A stretch of DNA of 64,000 nt. It comes from Charina bottae (taxonomy: Eukaryota > Chordata > Lepidosauria > Squamata > Charinaidae). Of the stretch, positions 34,339 to 46,789 are shown one piece after another. The stretch's first letter is position 1; each line of letters opens with the position of its first letter. Location of the stretch: contig JALMGJ010000001.1 in assembly GCA_023362775.1 (NCBI GenBank), forward strand, positions 92,760,001-92,824,000, read 5' to 3'. The position numbers were made by a program, and so were the translations under genes. The notes under the pieces were generated by a model. It saw only the letters and a program-made list of their open reading frames with translations. It did not search any database and was not told the DNA's origin.

Positions 34339-34989
34339 ACTTAGAGTAATACCTTCTGCCTCCACTCAAGTCCAACCTGTATATTTGTAATAAACTAACA
34401 CATGATCAAGCGCTGCAAGCCTTCGGTGACCTCCTTCCAAAGGAAATAACAAAGTCAAGCCCAGAGAAGGAAGTAAACCCTGGGTGAATATTGCACTTCT
34501 GAAATTTTCACTGCTCTTTTTGTTCTAATTTTGTTCTGCTTTGTTTTGATCACCAGACATGCTTATTTTGCCCATGAACAATAAAGATATTGTACTGTGG
34601 TGGCTTCTACTGTTAAAGCATCCCAGTTAGAAAATTTCAAACCTCATGAGATTGAACAAGGTTGCACCAAATAAAATTTCAGAGGTATCGTGGTGGATTT
34701 GGGTCAAACATGCATGAGAATCAGTCTGTCCCAGTAGCACCTGCCACTCCAGGTTGATGCCTGGACCCCTTCAAGGTCCTCCGTGCATCAGCACCTCATT
34801 TATAGCAAATTGTGCAGGTGACCCCATTTCCAAAATTCAGTTTTGCAGTGGAAAGCAAACACCTTAAAACATGACAGCTACAAATTCACTTCTAGACTGT
34901 GGACAAATGTTGGTGAGAACATAATTTCAAGTCCTCCCTGTAGTTAAGAGTTGATATAGAGCATAAACACCTGCAAGTTCAAGGAGAGA

Positions 34990-35130
34990 TATGCACTCAC
35001 CACTGAAACAGGGTTCAGGGATGTTGTAGAAGTGGAATTCAATGTGGCAAATATTCCTATGAGCACTGACGCTGTGGACCCATGCCAGGTATCGAATCTC
35101 GTCCGCTTGGAAGACCCAGAATGGCCTTTA
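34990..35130 (-). other. Possible exon, minus strand
   Basis: An open frame reads FWVFQADEIRYLAWVHSVSA, continues through HRNICHIEFHFYNIPEPCFS, and meets a consensus-like donor cagtg|gtgagt at about 35001. An acceptor could be ccaag (about 35108) or ttaaag (about 35127), both with weak pyrimidine tracts. Composition looks protein-like but no family is recognised. It may be an upstream exon of the minus-strand SAM gene. Confidence 0.25.
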
Positions 35131-36296
35131 AGACGCTGCCCTTGCAGTTTCTCTCCCTCAGCTTCAGGCTGGCTCGGTGGTAGTTGTTCCTCCTCTTTGT
35201 GCTAATCTCCAAACATACCTGGAGATTTTCTCAGCTCTTTGCCCTCCCCTTCCCCAGTCTTCTCCTTGCTCCTCCTTTCCTGATTTCAAATCCAGGCAAG
35301 AGAATCTTCGTCTTTCCTGACTTGCAGCCGCACAACCAAACAGGCACATTCATGTTCAAGACCGTGCGGGAGCTGTATGGAAAAACTCTCTCCCTCCTCC
35401 TCATCTTCCAAGTTTTTCTAATCCGAAGCACCCTCTTTTCACTCATGCACAGCCTGGCATGCACACACCCATCAATGTTTGCTTTAACTACAAGGCGATT
35501 TATAATTGGATTGATCATGCCTCCTGCTTCACTCCAAGAATGGTTCATACCTATATGGATCTCATTTGCAAAACACCCTAAACCATAAGTAGATAGGCCT
35601 TGGAGATACCCAAACTCAGACCATAGATTAAGATTGTATCTACAGGTATATATCCAAACCATTACACTGTGTGATGTCTCAACCTGCCCTGGGGTGAATG
35701 TGGTTAACTCCACATTCTGCTTGGGGGTGGGTGTATCTGACTAGTATCATTGTGAAATAAGATCTGAAAGGAGAGAGTGAATCTCAGCCTTCTTCCCCCA
35801 CCCCCATCCCCTTGGGGAATGGGGAGGTGCAATTGAATCTCTTGTATGTAAAGCAAGCATATTAACACCATTCTCCCTACTCAGCAGATTTCCAGGGAAA
35901 GAAAGAGAACAGCAAACCTCATTAAGCCTTTATTTATCCCCTTCTGCAGGAGTTGCTTATCAAATTTACTCCCATGACTGGGCTTTATATGTTGCCTGGA
36001 ACAAAAACAACCAATTCCCTGTTTGCGCAAGCATTCCAGAGGAAATAAAATTTGGCTAAACAGCAATTTATGATGTGAACTATTTGATAGTGGAGCAATC
36101 TATTCTGACAGATGGTGGGCTTTCTTTCACTGGAAGTATTCACCATATTTCCTCACTAGTGATTTATATTGTCTTATAGTATCACTCAACTATCACTATG
36201 GCAATATAAAGGCTGTCCTCATTTGTGAATTGCTGCCACAATAGATGACCCCCATAAGAGACAACATGAATCACTAGTGAAGAAATGGCAGATATT

Positions 36297-38928
36297 GTTG
36301 TTGTTGTTTATTCGTTCAGTCGCTTTTGACTCTTCGGGACTTCATGGACCAGCCCACGCCAGAGCTTCCTGTCGGCTGTCGCCACCCCCAGCAACCCCAA
36401 GGTCGAGTCCGTCACCTCCAGAATATCATCCATCCATCTTGCTCTTGGTCGGCCCCTCTTCCTTTTGCCTTCCACTTTCCCTAGCATCAGCTTCTTCTCC
36501 AGGGTATCCTGTCTTCTCATTATGTGGCCAAAGTACTTCAGTTTTGCCTTTAATATCATTCCCTCAAGTGAGCAGTCTGGCTTGATTTCCTGGAGTATGG
36601 ACTGGTTTGATCTTCTTGCAGTCCAAGGCACTCTCGGAATTTTCCTCCAACACCACAGTTCAAAAGCATCTATCTTCCTTCGCTCAGCCTTCCTTATGGT
36701 CCAGCTCTCACAGCCATAGGTTACTACAGGGAATACCATTGCTTTAACTATGTGGACCTTTGTTGTCAGTGTGATGTCTCTGCTCTTAACTATTTTATCA
36801 AGATTTACCATTGCTCTCCTCCCAAGAAGTAGACGTCTTCTGATTTCCTGGCTGCAGTCAGCATCTGCAGTAATCTTTGCGCCTAGAAATACAAAGTATG
36901 TCACTGCCTCCACTTTTTCTCCCTCTATTTGCCAATTATCAATCAAGCTCGTTGCCATAATCTTGGTTTTTTTGAGGTTTAACTGCAACCCAGCTTTTGC
37001 ACTTTCTTCTTTCACCTTCGTCATAAGGCTCCTCAACTCCTCCTCGCTTTCAGCCATCAAAGTGGTATCATGTGCATATCTAAGATTGTTAATGTTTCTT
37101 CCAGCGATTTTAACTCCAGGCTTGGATTCCTCAAGCCCAGCACGTCACATGATGTGTTCTGCGTACAGGTTGAATAGGTAGGGTGAGAGTATACAGCCCT
37201 GCCGTACTCCTTTCCCAATCTTAAACCAGTCCGTTGTTCCGTGCTCTGTTCTTACCATTGCTACTTGGTCGTTATACAGATTCCTCAGGAGGCAGACAAG
37301 ATGACTTGGTACCCCCATACCACCAAGAACTTGCCACAATTTGTTATGATCCACACAGTCAAAGGCTTAGAATAATCAATAAAACAGAAATAGATGTTTA
37401 TAGATGAATTCTCGCTCCATGAATTGCTGGAGTCTACCTTGCAGGATCTTGAGCATTACCTTACTGGCATGTGAAATAAGTGCCACTGTTCGATAGTTTG
37501 AACATTCTTTAGTGCTTCCCTTTTTTGGTATGGGGATATAAGTTGATTTTTTCCAATCTGATGGCCATTCTTGTGTTTTCCAAATTTGCTGGCATATGGC
37601 ATGCATCACCTTGACAGCATCATCTTGCAAGATTTTAAACAGTTCAGCTGGGATACCATCGTCTTCTGCTGCCTTGTTATTAGCAATGTTTCTTAAGGCC
37701 CATTGAACCTCACTCTTCAGGATGTCTGGCTCTAACTCACTGACCACACCATCAAATCTATCCCCGATATTATTATCCTTCCTATACAGATCTTCCGTAT
37801 ATTCTTGCCACCTTTTCTTGATCTCTTCTGCTTCTGTCAGGTCCTTGCCATCTTTGTTTTTGATCATACCCATTTTTGCCTGGAATTTACCTCTGATGTT
37901 TCTAATTTTCTGGAAGAGGTCTCTTGTCCTTCGTATTCTATTATCTTCTTCCACTTCCGCGCATTGCTTGTTTAAAATAATTCCTTCTCTCTTCTGGCTA
38001 ACCTCTGGAATTTTGCATTTAATTGGGCATATCTCCCCCTATCACTGTTGCCTTTTGCTTTCCTTCTTTCTTGGGCTACTTCCAGTGTCTCAGCAGACAG
38101 CCATCTTGCCTTCTTGGTTTTAGTTTTCTTTGGGATGTTTTTTGTTGCCGCCTCCTGAACAATGTTGCAAACTTCTCTCCATAGTTCTTCCGGGACCCTA
38201 TCTACTATATCTAGTCCCTTAAATCTATTCTTCACCTCCACTGCATAATCATTAGGAATGTTAATGAGCTTATATCTAACTGATCTGTGGGCCTTCCCTA
38301 TTCTCTTTAGTCTGATTCTAAATTGTGCAATAAGAAGTTCGTGATCTGAACTACAGTCAGCTCCAGGTCTTGTTTTTACCGACTGTATAGATGTCCGCTA
38401 GCTTTGGCTGCAAAGGATGTAGTCAATCTGATTTCGGTGTCAACCATCTGGTGAAGTCCATGTATAAAGTCGTCTTTTAGGTTGTTGGAAGAGTGTTTGT
38501 TATGCACAGTGAGTTGTCTTGGCAAAATTCTATCAGCCTATGTCCTGCTTCATTTTGTTCTCCCAGACCATGCTGGCCTGTAATTCTAGGTGTCGTCTGA
38601 CTACCCACCTTAGCATTCCAGTCTCCTGTAATGAAAATCACATCTCTTTTTGGCGTATTATCCAGTAGGTGCTGCAGATCCTCATAGAACTGATCTGCTT
38701 CTTCAGCATCTGTGGTTGGGGCGTATATTTGGATCACTGTGATGTTAAATGGCTTCCCCTGAATTTGAATTGAGATCATTCTATCGTTTTTTGGATTGTA
38801 TCCAAGCACTGCTTTAGCCACTTTATTATTAATTATGAAGGCTACTCCATTTCTTCTGTGGTCCTCTTGTCCACAGTAGTAGATCTGGTGGTCATCTGGT
38901 GTGAAATGGCCCATTTCAGTCCATTTAT
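36297..38928 (-). mobile_element. RTE (BovB-related) LINE, endonuclease and RT, broken
   Basis: From the right: an endonuclease domain (GHFTPDDHQIYYCGQE, VIFITGDWNAKVGS, 38914-38477), a linker (38241-37376) and RT (37354-36308; [28 protein letters not shown]), then a 3' end with (TTG)n on the plus strand. Several frame breaks. The catalytic box reads YAHD instead of YADD (37067-37078). The right side is truncated against LINE sequence. Confidence 0.88.
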
Positions 38929-39022
38929 TTATTTGTTTGTTTGTTTTATTAAATTTTTATCACTGCCCATCTCCCCCAAAGGAGGGACTCTGGGCGGTTT
39001 ACAATAAAACACCATTAAAAAC
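38929..39022 (-). mobile_element. CR1/L2-type LINE 3' end, split from its body
   Basis: The TTTA/TTTG tail, gcccatctcccc and ctgggcggtttacaataaaac form the 3' end of the minus-strand copy whose body resumes at 39784. Confidence 0.7.
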
Positions 39023-39783
39023 ACGAGAGGCCCTTCGAACGGTCACTCATGCCCTGGTTATCTCCCACATAGACTACTGTAATGTGCTCTACATGGGGCT
39101 ACCCTTGAAGAATATCCGGAAGCTACAACTGATCCAGAATGCAGCCGTGCGGACACTTTTGGGTGTCCCAAGGAGGACACACGTAACACCTTTGCTGTGC
39201 GAGCTGCACTGGGTTCCAGTCTGCTTCTGGGTCCAATTCAAGGTGTTGGTTATCACCTTTAAAGCCCTACATAGCATGGGACCAGGATACCTAAGGGATC
39301 GTCTCATCCCCATCACTTCATCCTGTCCCACCCGGGCATGCAGAGAGGGCATGCTGCAGACACCTTCGGTTAAAGAGCTCCATCTAACGGGGTCACGTAA
39401 GCGTGCTTTCTCTGCTGTTGCCCCTGCCCTTTGGAACATTCTCCCCCCAGAGATTAGACAGTCCCCCTTGCTCCTGGACTTCCGGAAGAAACTTAAAACC
39501 TGGCTTTGTCAGTATGCTTGGGGCGGGAAGGAGAACGGGCACACCTGGAGATGGCTAGCACCTTAGATTATCCCTGGAGTGCCCTTTTTACTCAAGAAGA
39601 ACTTAGAAGATCCCGTCATTGGATTTTATTATATTTTTTATATTTTAAATTGTTATTTAATTTGTATTTTATTCTATTTATAATTTTACATTATTGATTA
39701 TATTTTGTTGTAAACCGCCCAGAGTACCCCTTGGGGGAGTTGGGCGGTGATAAATTTGATTAAATAAATAAAATAAATAAAAA
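39023..39783 (+). mobile_element. CR1/L2-type LINE nested in another copy
   Basis: A plus-strand frame (to 39566) encodes [36 protein letters not shown] and the RT C-terminus to the end. It then has the family 3' end aaccgcccagagtacccc and a (TAAA)n tail. Confidence 0.85.
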
Positions 39784-40428
39784 TGCAATACAATATAAAC
39801 GGACAGTAAATATAAAATATAATAAAATCCAAGTGTCAGGTGGTTCTCTACCGTGGGTATAAAGTTATTTAAGGCAGTTCTAGGAGGCTAGCCATCCCCA
39901 GGAGTGACCATTTTCCTTCCCGCTCCAGGCGAGTTGGCAAAACCAGGTTTTTAATTTTTTTCGGAAGTCCAGGAGCAAGGGGGCCTGTCTTATCTCTGGG
40001 GTAAGAATGTTCCAGAGGGCAGGAGCTACTGCAGAGAAGGCCTGCTTCTGCGACCCCGCCAGATGGAATTCCTTTACGGAAGGGATCTGGAGCATACCCT
40101 TTCTGCATGACCAGGTAGGATGGGTCGATGTAATGGGGATAAGACAGTCCCTCAGGTATCCTGGCCCCATGCCATGTAGGGCTTTAAAGGTCATAACCAA
40201 CACCTTGAATTGGACCCGGAAGCAAACTGGGACCCAATGCAGCTTGCGTAACAAAGGTGTTACATGTGCCCTCTTTGGGACACCTAAGATGGTCCGCGCT
40301 GCTGCATTCTGGATCAACTGTAGCTTCCAGATATTTTTCAAGGGTAGCCCCATGTAGAGTGCATTACAGTAGTCTATATGGGAGATAACCAGGGCGTGAC
40401 TCTTCGAAGGGCCTCTCGGTCCAGGTCT
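39784..40428 (-). mobile_element. CR1/L2-type LINE body, minus strand
   Basis: Frame 40353-39880 encodes MGLPLKNIWKLQLIQNAAAR through to the C-terminus. Its 3' UTR begins at 39784 and continues, past the nested copy, at 39022-38929. Confidence 0.82.
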
Positions 40429-41204
40429 TACTGAAAGTAATGGACAATTCTGACCTATTTCATAGTAGGAATGGCCTGTTCCAACATCAGAGCATGTCTA
40501 ATGACATCAGAATGGGACATGTTCAGGTTTGGATGTTTCACTCTTGAAATATTTTGTATGGGTTTGGTGCAATATACTTGCAAACAGCAAGCCCTGGTAC
40601 ACTGCATGGTAACATTGCATACATGTAGGTTAGCGATGGAGAAAACATCTGAATGTACACATTTGAATGTAAAATTATGTAATATCATAATTTTTAACTC
40701 GGTCAAATGCTGAAAAAAGCAAATTTCAGTAGAGTTCACTGATAAAAAAAAATAATGTATATTAGGAAAATGTCTGCACAAAAATGTGTCTAGTCATGAA
40801 AATAATGCACAGAATCATGTTAGAGAAAATCTTTTGCAAGAACTAAGTAGATTATGCAAAATTGCAAATAAAAATGCATATGTTCAGAGACACGTCCACA
40901 TTAAGACATAAATTTAAATGAGAAACAAACACTGAAGGGGGAAGATAAAACTCTCCCTAAAGCAAATGGACTTGGGCAGAAAGGACCAGAATAGAGATGA
41001 ATTAACTTCTGCCAATGGTTGATGCCATTGCCCACATGCCTGCTGCCATGTCAGATTGCCCACTGCCTAAAAAAAATTAGTTAATATTAATCCCTGGATA
41101 TTTTAATTAATCTTACTTGAGCAAATGCAATGGCTGTGGATGATTGGGCTTCAAAATGGGAGTTTAGATGTATTTGCTGGCTGGAAAGTATCAAATGCAT
41201 ATAC
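40429..41204. other. AT-rich gap, nothing recognised
   Basis: Unique-looking sequence without exon signals. Confidence 0.45.
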
Positions 41205-41212
41205 TTCTACAG

Positions 41213-41741
41213 CAGAGCTTTCCAAACTTTTCATGTTGGTGACACACTTTTTAGACATGCATCATTCCACGACACACCCTTACAGCAGGGCATCATTTCG
41301 CAACACACTCTTACAGCAGGGCACAAGGCAGGCACTAGGACATGCGTGGAATCAGTGCAGGGCAGGTTTGGAGGCAGCAAGGCACAAGGCAGGCACTAGG
41401 ACCTGTGCGGAATCACAGCAGGTTTGGAAGCAGCAAGGCACAAGGCAGGCACTAGGACCTGCGTGGAATCCTGGGAGGGCAGGTTTGGAGGCAGCAAGGC
41501 ACAAGGCAGGCACTAGGACATGCGTGGAATCCATGCAGGGCAGGTTTGGAGGCAGCAAGGCACAAGGCAGGCACTAGGACCTGTGCGGAATCACAGCAGG
41601 TTTGGAAGCAGCAAGGCACAAGGCAGGCACTAGGACCTGCGCAGAATCCTGGCAGGGCTTGGAGGCAGCAGCAGCCGCGACACACCCAGACACTGCAGCC
41701 GACACGCTAAAATGTCCCGGCACACAGTTTGGAAAGCTCTG
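41213..41741. mobile_element. hAT-like element with six-unit minisatellite
   Basis: Ends CAGAGCTTTCCAAACT and rc agtttggaaagctctg, with an exact 8-bp duplication ttctacag (41205-41212, 41742-41749). The interior has about six units of a 56-62-bp repeat, each with ggcaggcactagga (starts near 41331, 41392, 41448, 41508, 41570, 41626). Confidence 0.85.
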
Positions 41742-41801
41742 TTCTACAGTATGGACACCAGGAGTCGCTGCACATTCCTTTTCGATGAGGGAACCCTACA
41801 G

Positions 41802-42117
41802 CAGAGCTTTCCAAACTGTGTGTTGGGACACGTTAGTATGTCGGCTGCAGTGTCTGGGTGTGTCATGGCTGCTGCTGCCTCCGAACCCTGCCAGGATTCC
41901 GCGCAGGTCCTAGTGCCTGCCTTGTGCCTTGCTGCCTCCAAACCTGCTGTGATTCCACGCAGGTCCTAGTGCCTGCCTTGTGCCTTGCTGCCTCCAAACC
42001 TGCTGTGATTCTGCGCAGGTCCTAGTGCCTGCCTTCTGCCCTGCTGTAAGAGTGTGTCGCAAAATGATGCCCTGCTGTAAGAGTGTGTCACCAACATGAA
42101 AAGTTTGGAAAGCTCTG
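41802..42117. mobile_element. hAT-like element, opposite orientation, short
   Basis: Same ends, 8-bp duplication ccctacag (41794-41801, 42118-42125), 316 bp, with about two minisatellite units. It sits 60 bp from the previous copy in inverted orientation. Confidence 0.85.
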
Positions 42118-42204
42118 CCCTACAGAAACACTTGTGCAATTTACCTACAGCTGGGAGGCACATATCAGGCAATTGCAAGCCTCTTCATATCATCTTGTTA
42201 AGGA

Positions 42205-43800
42205 ATCCAGAGGCTGTGGAGTCCTTGGTGTTCTCTGAGCCTTGTTTTCTTGCAGACGTTTCATTGCCAACATCTTCAGTGCAAAAAGGGAGTGGGACTT
42301 GCTTTCTGTTTATATATCGTGGCTTGTCCTGCTTGTATTGGTGGAGGCGTTTACTCCTTGGGAGTTCTTTGATTGGGCTGTTGTTTGCTGTTTGGTTGAT
42401 TGACTGAGTTAATAGTTCCTTGATTAAGGTATAATGTACTGTTTAATTGTTCATCTGGTGTTAATCTTGGTGTTAATCTTTGCCTATCTGGGTGATGATT
42501 GCTGGAGGAAGTGTTCTGGTCTTTTGGCTTTTCTGTTGTCTCTTTTGAATGGTAAGTAAATGTGGTTTATCTCTATGTGTCTGTTGATGGCTGCTTTGTC
42601 TGAGTGCCAAGCTTCCAGGAATTCTCTACCGTTTTTGGATTTGGCTTGGTTTAGGATGCTCACGGTTTCCCAGTTGAAAGTATGATTGAGTCTGTCCATG
42701 TCTTGTGAGATTAAGGAGTTTTCATCGTGTCTTCTGACTGCTAGTTGATGTTTGTGGATGCTCTCTGCTAGTCTTCTGCCCGTCTGTCCTACATAGTGGC
42801 TGCTACAGTCCTTACACTGTATGTTGTAGATAACTCCTGTTTTTTCTTCTTGGTCTACTGTGTCTTTTGGGTTACTTAAGATGTTTTGAAGGGTTTGGGT
42901 TGGTTTATGTGTTACGGTGATGCCGTGTGGTTGTAACAGTCTTTTGGTAGTTTCTGATATGTTTCTGATGTATGGTAGTGTTATCCTTTTTATAGCTTCT
43001 GTCAGTTGTGTTGTAGTGGGTTGAGTCATCAGGCACTTTTTGATAAAGTTGTGTGGGTATCCATTTTGCTGGAAGATGCTGTATAGATGATCTGTTTCCT
43101 TTTTCTGGTGTTCTGGGTTGCTGCAGTACATTAGTGCTCGTCTGAATAATGTTCTTACACAGCTCCTCTTGTGGGAGGTTGGGTTGTTGCTTTGGTAATG
43201 GAGCACTTGGTTAGTGTGGGTATATTTCCAGTAGACTTGTTTTCTAGCTTGCCATTATTTCCTCTACTGATGAGGATGTGCAAGAAGGGTAGTGCATTGT
43301 TTTCTTCTTCTCTTGTGAATTTTATTCCATTGAAGATGTTGATGGTTTCATGTGTTTCCTCCAGTTGTTCCTTTTTTATTATGACGAAGGTGTCATCTAC
43401 ATACCGGATCCATACTTTGGGTTGTATACGTGGGAGTGCTATCCTATCTAGCTGCTGCAGTACAATCTCTGCTATGAGTCCTGAGATTGGTGATCCCATG
43501 GGTGTTCCTTTGATTTGTTGGTATATTTGTCTATCAAACTGAAAGTAGGTAGTGAGGCAGAGGTCGATGAGGTCCATGATTCTGGGTATTTCTATCTTGG
43601 TGTATTTGACGAGGTCGGGTGTGTTGCGTAGAACTGCTGTCCTGTAGTTTTAAATGCTGCTTCTAAAGCTGCAAAAAATTCTAATTTGTTCGCATCCTCT
43701 GTGTTGTAGTTGAGGCCTCTCTGTAGGATATTGTGTTTTGCAGTGGATAGTGGGCATGTTTACCACCCATTCCGATTCCGGTACCTCTTTGTTTCTGGGG
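42205..43800 (-). mobile_element. Penelope-like element, RT plus GIY-YIG, frame-broken
   Basis: On the minus strand an RT segment (43577-43155; GTPMGSPISGLIAEIVLQQL and YVDDTFVI) is followed, after a frame change near 43190, by a linker and an intact-looking GIY-YIG domain ([23 protein letters not shown]) to 42484. The order RT then GIY-YIG defines the Penelope class. The N-terminal part toward 43800 is decayed. Not functional as it stands because of the frame change. Confidence 0.82.
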
Positions 43801-44524
43801 TTTAACTAACATGCTGACTACTACCATCAAGACCATATCAATGAGACAAGCCGAAAAAAGGAAAATTAAACTCCAAACCAAACTACTCAGGCCTTACTAT
43901 TGGCTTAATCTCCAATCCTCCCTCTTTCCTTTTGCAAGCACTGCTAATACTCTCAAGAAGCCTGAAGATCTATTGTCTGTATTGATCCATTGCCTGTAGA
44001 GACTAGTTTACCTCTTGTTTTCTTTGCCATTTTGGGGAGGGCTGTATGCTCCTCATTCTCATAACTGCTGACACAGAGTGAAGTGAAGTTTCTTATCTTC
44101 ACTGAACCCAATATGGAGAGCAAGCTTTGGAACTTAGTAGGGAATTCCCCCTCCATTGCTTGTTCCTGACTCTATAGGATCCTGAACAGGTGATAAACCA
44201 GTTTATCATCTTCGTGTTATCCTTGCATCTCAATTTTTGTTCACAGAGGAAGAGTGAAACTTTGGATTTCGAGCTCAGCAACCAAGACTGGCAGGCTGCA
44301 CAGGTGAGCAAGCACTGGTACTAGTATGGTGCTTCTAGTGTGATTAGCTGTGATTCCAAATAACCTCAGGCAAAAACATTAGGAAAGCCAATTCCTTTGT
44401 ATCACAAATCTCATTCAGGCAAAAGCAGGTTGGTCTGATGAGTTGTATGATTTCAAAAAGCCCATCCAAATACCCCCATGAACAAAGATGTCTGTTCTAG
44501 ACAAACCCTGCATAGTCTTGAGGT
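43801..44524. other. Gap, nothing recognised
   Basis: May include the eroded 5' part of the Penelope copy; otherwise no signal. Confidence 0.4.
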
Positions 44525-44655
44525 CAAGTATTTTATTTATTTATTTATTTATCTATCTTATTTATACCCCGCCTATCCCCTCCCTAATGGAGGACTCTAG
44601 GCGGCTTACAACATCATTACATATATTTAATTATACATCCATATATATTACAATA
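44525..44655 (-). mobile_element. CR1/L2-type LINE 3' end only
   Basis: TTTA tail, ccccgcctatcccctccc and ctaggcggcttacaac. The body is missing. Confidence 0.6.
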
Positions 44656-44854
44656 CCCGCGCGATTAGGGAGGGGGTGAGGGAACCGGCTCTTCTTTCTA
44701 GGCATCGGAACTACAAGCCCCAGAATGCCTCGCTTTTCAGAGCCGGCTGCTGACATTCATTTCCAAATACCGTTTCCAGCCCTTATGGTCACCTCTATAG
44801 CCACTGAGCATGAAACTAGCTTGTTGAGTTACAACAGAGTAGGAGCCATTTTAC

Positions 44855-45330
44855 CTGAGGGACCTGAGGTTACCTGAGGGACCGCCTCGTCCCCAATACA
44901 TCTACCCGTCCCACCCGATCATGCAGAGAGGGCATGCTACGGACCCCATCTACAAGAGAGTTCCATCTGGCGGGGTCCAGGAGGCGTGCCTTCTCTGCAG
45001 TAGCTCCTGCCCTGTGGAACAACTTGCCCCTGGAGGTGAGATTAGCCCCTTCGCTCCTGACCTTCTGGAGGAACCTGAAAACTTGGTTCTGCCGCCTTGC
45101 TTGGGGCCAAGGAAGAAATAGTCACTCTTGGGGATGGCTAATACCTTAGAGAGCCCCTCTCCTACATCAGATTGAGTTAGATCTTTTTACTATTCTTGCC
45201 TCTTGGATTTTAATCTTGTTTTATAATTTAGTATTTTTATATAGTATGTATATTTTATGTCTCTTGTTTTTATCATCTTGTTGTAAACCGCGGTGATAGA
45301 AGTTTGATTAATAAATAAATAAATAAATTT
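44855..45330 (+). mobile_element. CR1/L2-type LINE, short plus-strand copy
   Basis: The frame to 45149 encodes [20 protein letters not shown] and the RT C-terminus. The 3' end gtaaaccgcggtgatagaag has lost the usual cccagagtccc block. (AAAT)n tail. Confidence 0.8.
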
Positions 45331-45654
45331 ATCTTGCTGCTTTGCAGCCTCAACTGGCTGTGTGGTCTTATGTGCACTGAAACATCTTCCAATGTGCTTC
45401 ATCCAAATAAGACTATCTGTCCATCTACACTCAGTATTGTCTGCTTAGATATTGTATCTATAGTATCCCTAAGCAGTCTTGAACCAAGACTTGGGGTAGC
45501 CTTGCTGTTCCAGTTTGAAACTGGTTTCTAAGGGATCCATAGAGATAGGCCCTTCTGTCCAAAAGTCCCAACCCAACAATATATGAGAGACTTACAAACT
45601 GTTTCCCCAAAGAATATAGATTTATGATTAATATTATTATTAATATTAATAACC

Positions 45655-45799
45655 ATCTAGATTTTATTCTATTTATATTTTATTTGTATTTGTATTTATA
45701 TTTATATTTATTGTATCTGTGGTTTGCTTTATATTTAATTGTGGTTTTGTTGTAAACAGCCCAGAGTTCCCCCTTGGGGGGGAGATGGGTGGTGATAGA

Positions 45800-45834
<35 letters not shown>
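45655..45834 (+). mobile_element. CR1/L2-type LINE 3' end with (ATCA)n
   Basis: Plus-strand 3' end (gtaaacagcccagagttccc, ggagatgggtggtgatag) followed by an eight-unit (ATCA)n tract instead of TAAA. Confidence 0.7.
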
Positions 45835-46789
45835 TAAGACTTGCTAGACCATTCCAGCATTTTAAAATATTCTATTTGGATTATGCTATCTAAGAAGGAA
45901 CTAAGACTGCATATTAACCAATGATAGTCCAACTGCAGTATTATACAATTCATACTAGGCCTTCCATGCCCAATTTAACTAGAAACCAAAGCTTGCAGGA
46001 CAATTGCTACTAACATGAAGATATTTGGATTTGCATGCATGCAGTAAGGGGCTGTATGTTCCTGTGTGCACTGTCCCAATCTCAGCAGAATAAAATGTAG
46101 CAACAATCACTAGCTCAAAATACTCTTCAACATCATAGCTTTCTGTCTCTAGAAAAGGAGCTGAAGGGAAAGAGGAGTAAGGAAAATAAATGGCTGTAAT
46201 AATCAATCTGCATAAACCCTTTTCCAGCGTCATCATTGTATACCCAACTTTGGGGGGGAACCACAGAAAATAGAATGAATCTGTAACGCATACAGAAAAA
46301 TTGAACACACATCTAATTGAATGTATTTATTTATTTATTTAAAATATGTATGTACTGTATGTCTGTATTTAAAATACTTATACAGCCGCCCGTGTACTGA
46401 CCTCTGGGTGGCTCACAACGCAGTGGGCTTGGTTCGGTTTGCAGACACTGGTCGGGCTCTTTTCCTCCCTGTCTCTCAGCAGTCTTGTAGCTCCAAGAAT
46501 TAAAATTTTCTCTTGCTGTCTGAAGACTCCTGCTGAAGTGCTTGCCTTTGGATTGGAGGTTTCTCTACTGTCTTCCTGGCTTAACTCCTTTCTTGACACA
46601 CCCACACACATGCTTGTTTTCAGTTCCTTTTTTATAAAACGCTCTCTCCAATTAAGGAGGGTGGGGCTGTTTTAACCCTCCTTCCCAAGTAGCACCAGAA
46701 CTCCGGATCCCAGGAAGAAAAAATGTCTGCTCACTCCAGGTGGTGAGTTCACTCTTCCACAGCCGTTTCAGTGCTCTGCCCTGGCCTGA

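Noticed and set aside
35231..35713. 160-codon open frame on the minus strand
   Set aside because: No known domain and no splice context linking it to a gene; plausible by chance at this length.
36285..38910. Shared gaaatggc at both sides of the RTE copy as a target duplication
   Set aside because: The right-hand copy is part of the endonuclease-coding sequence of the element, so the match is chance.
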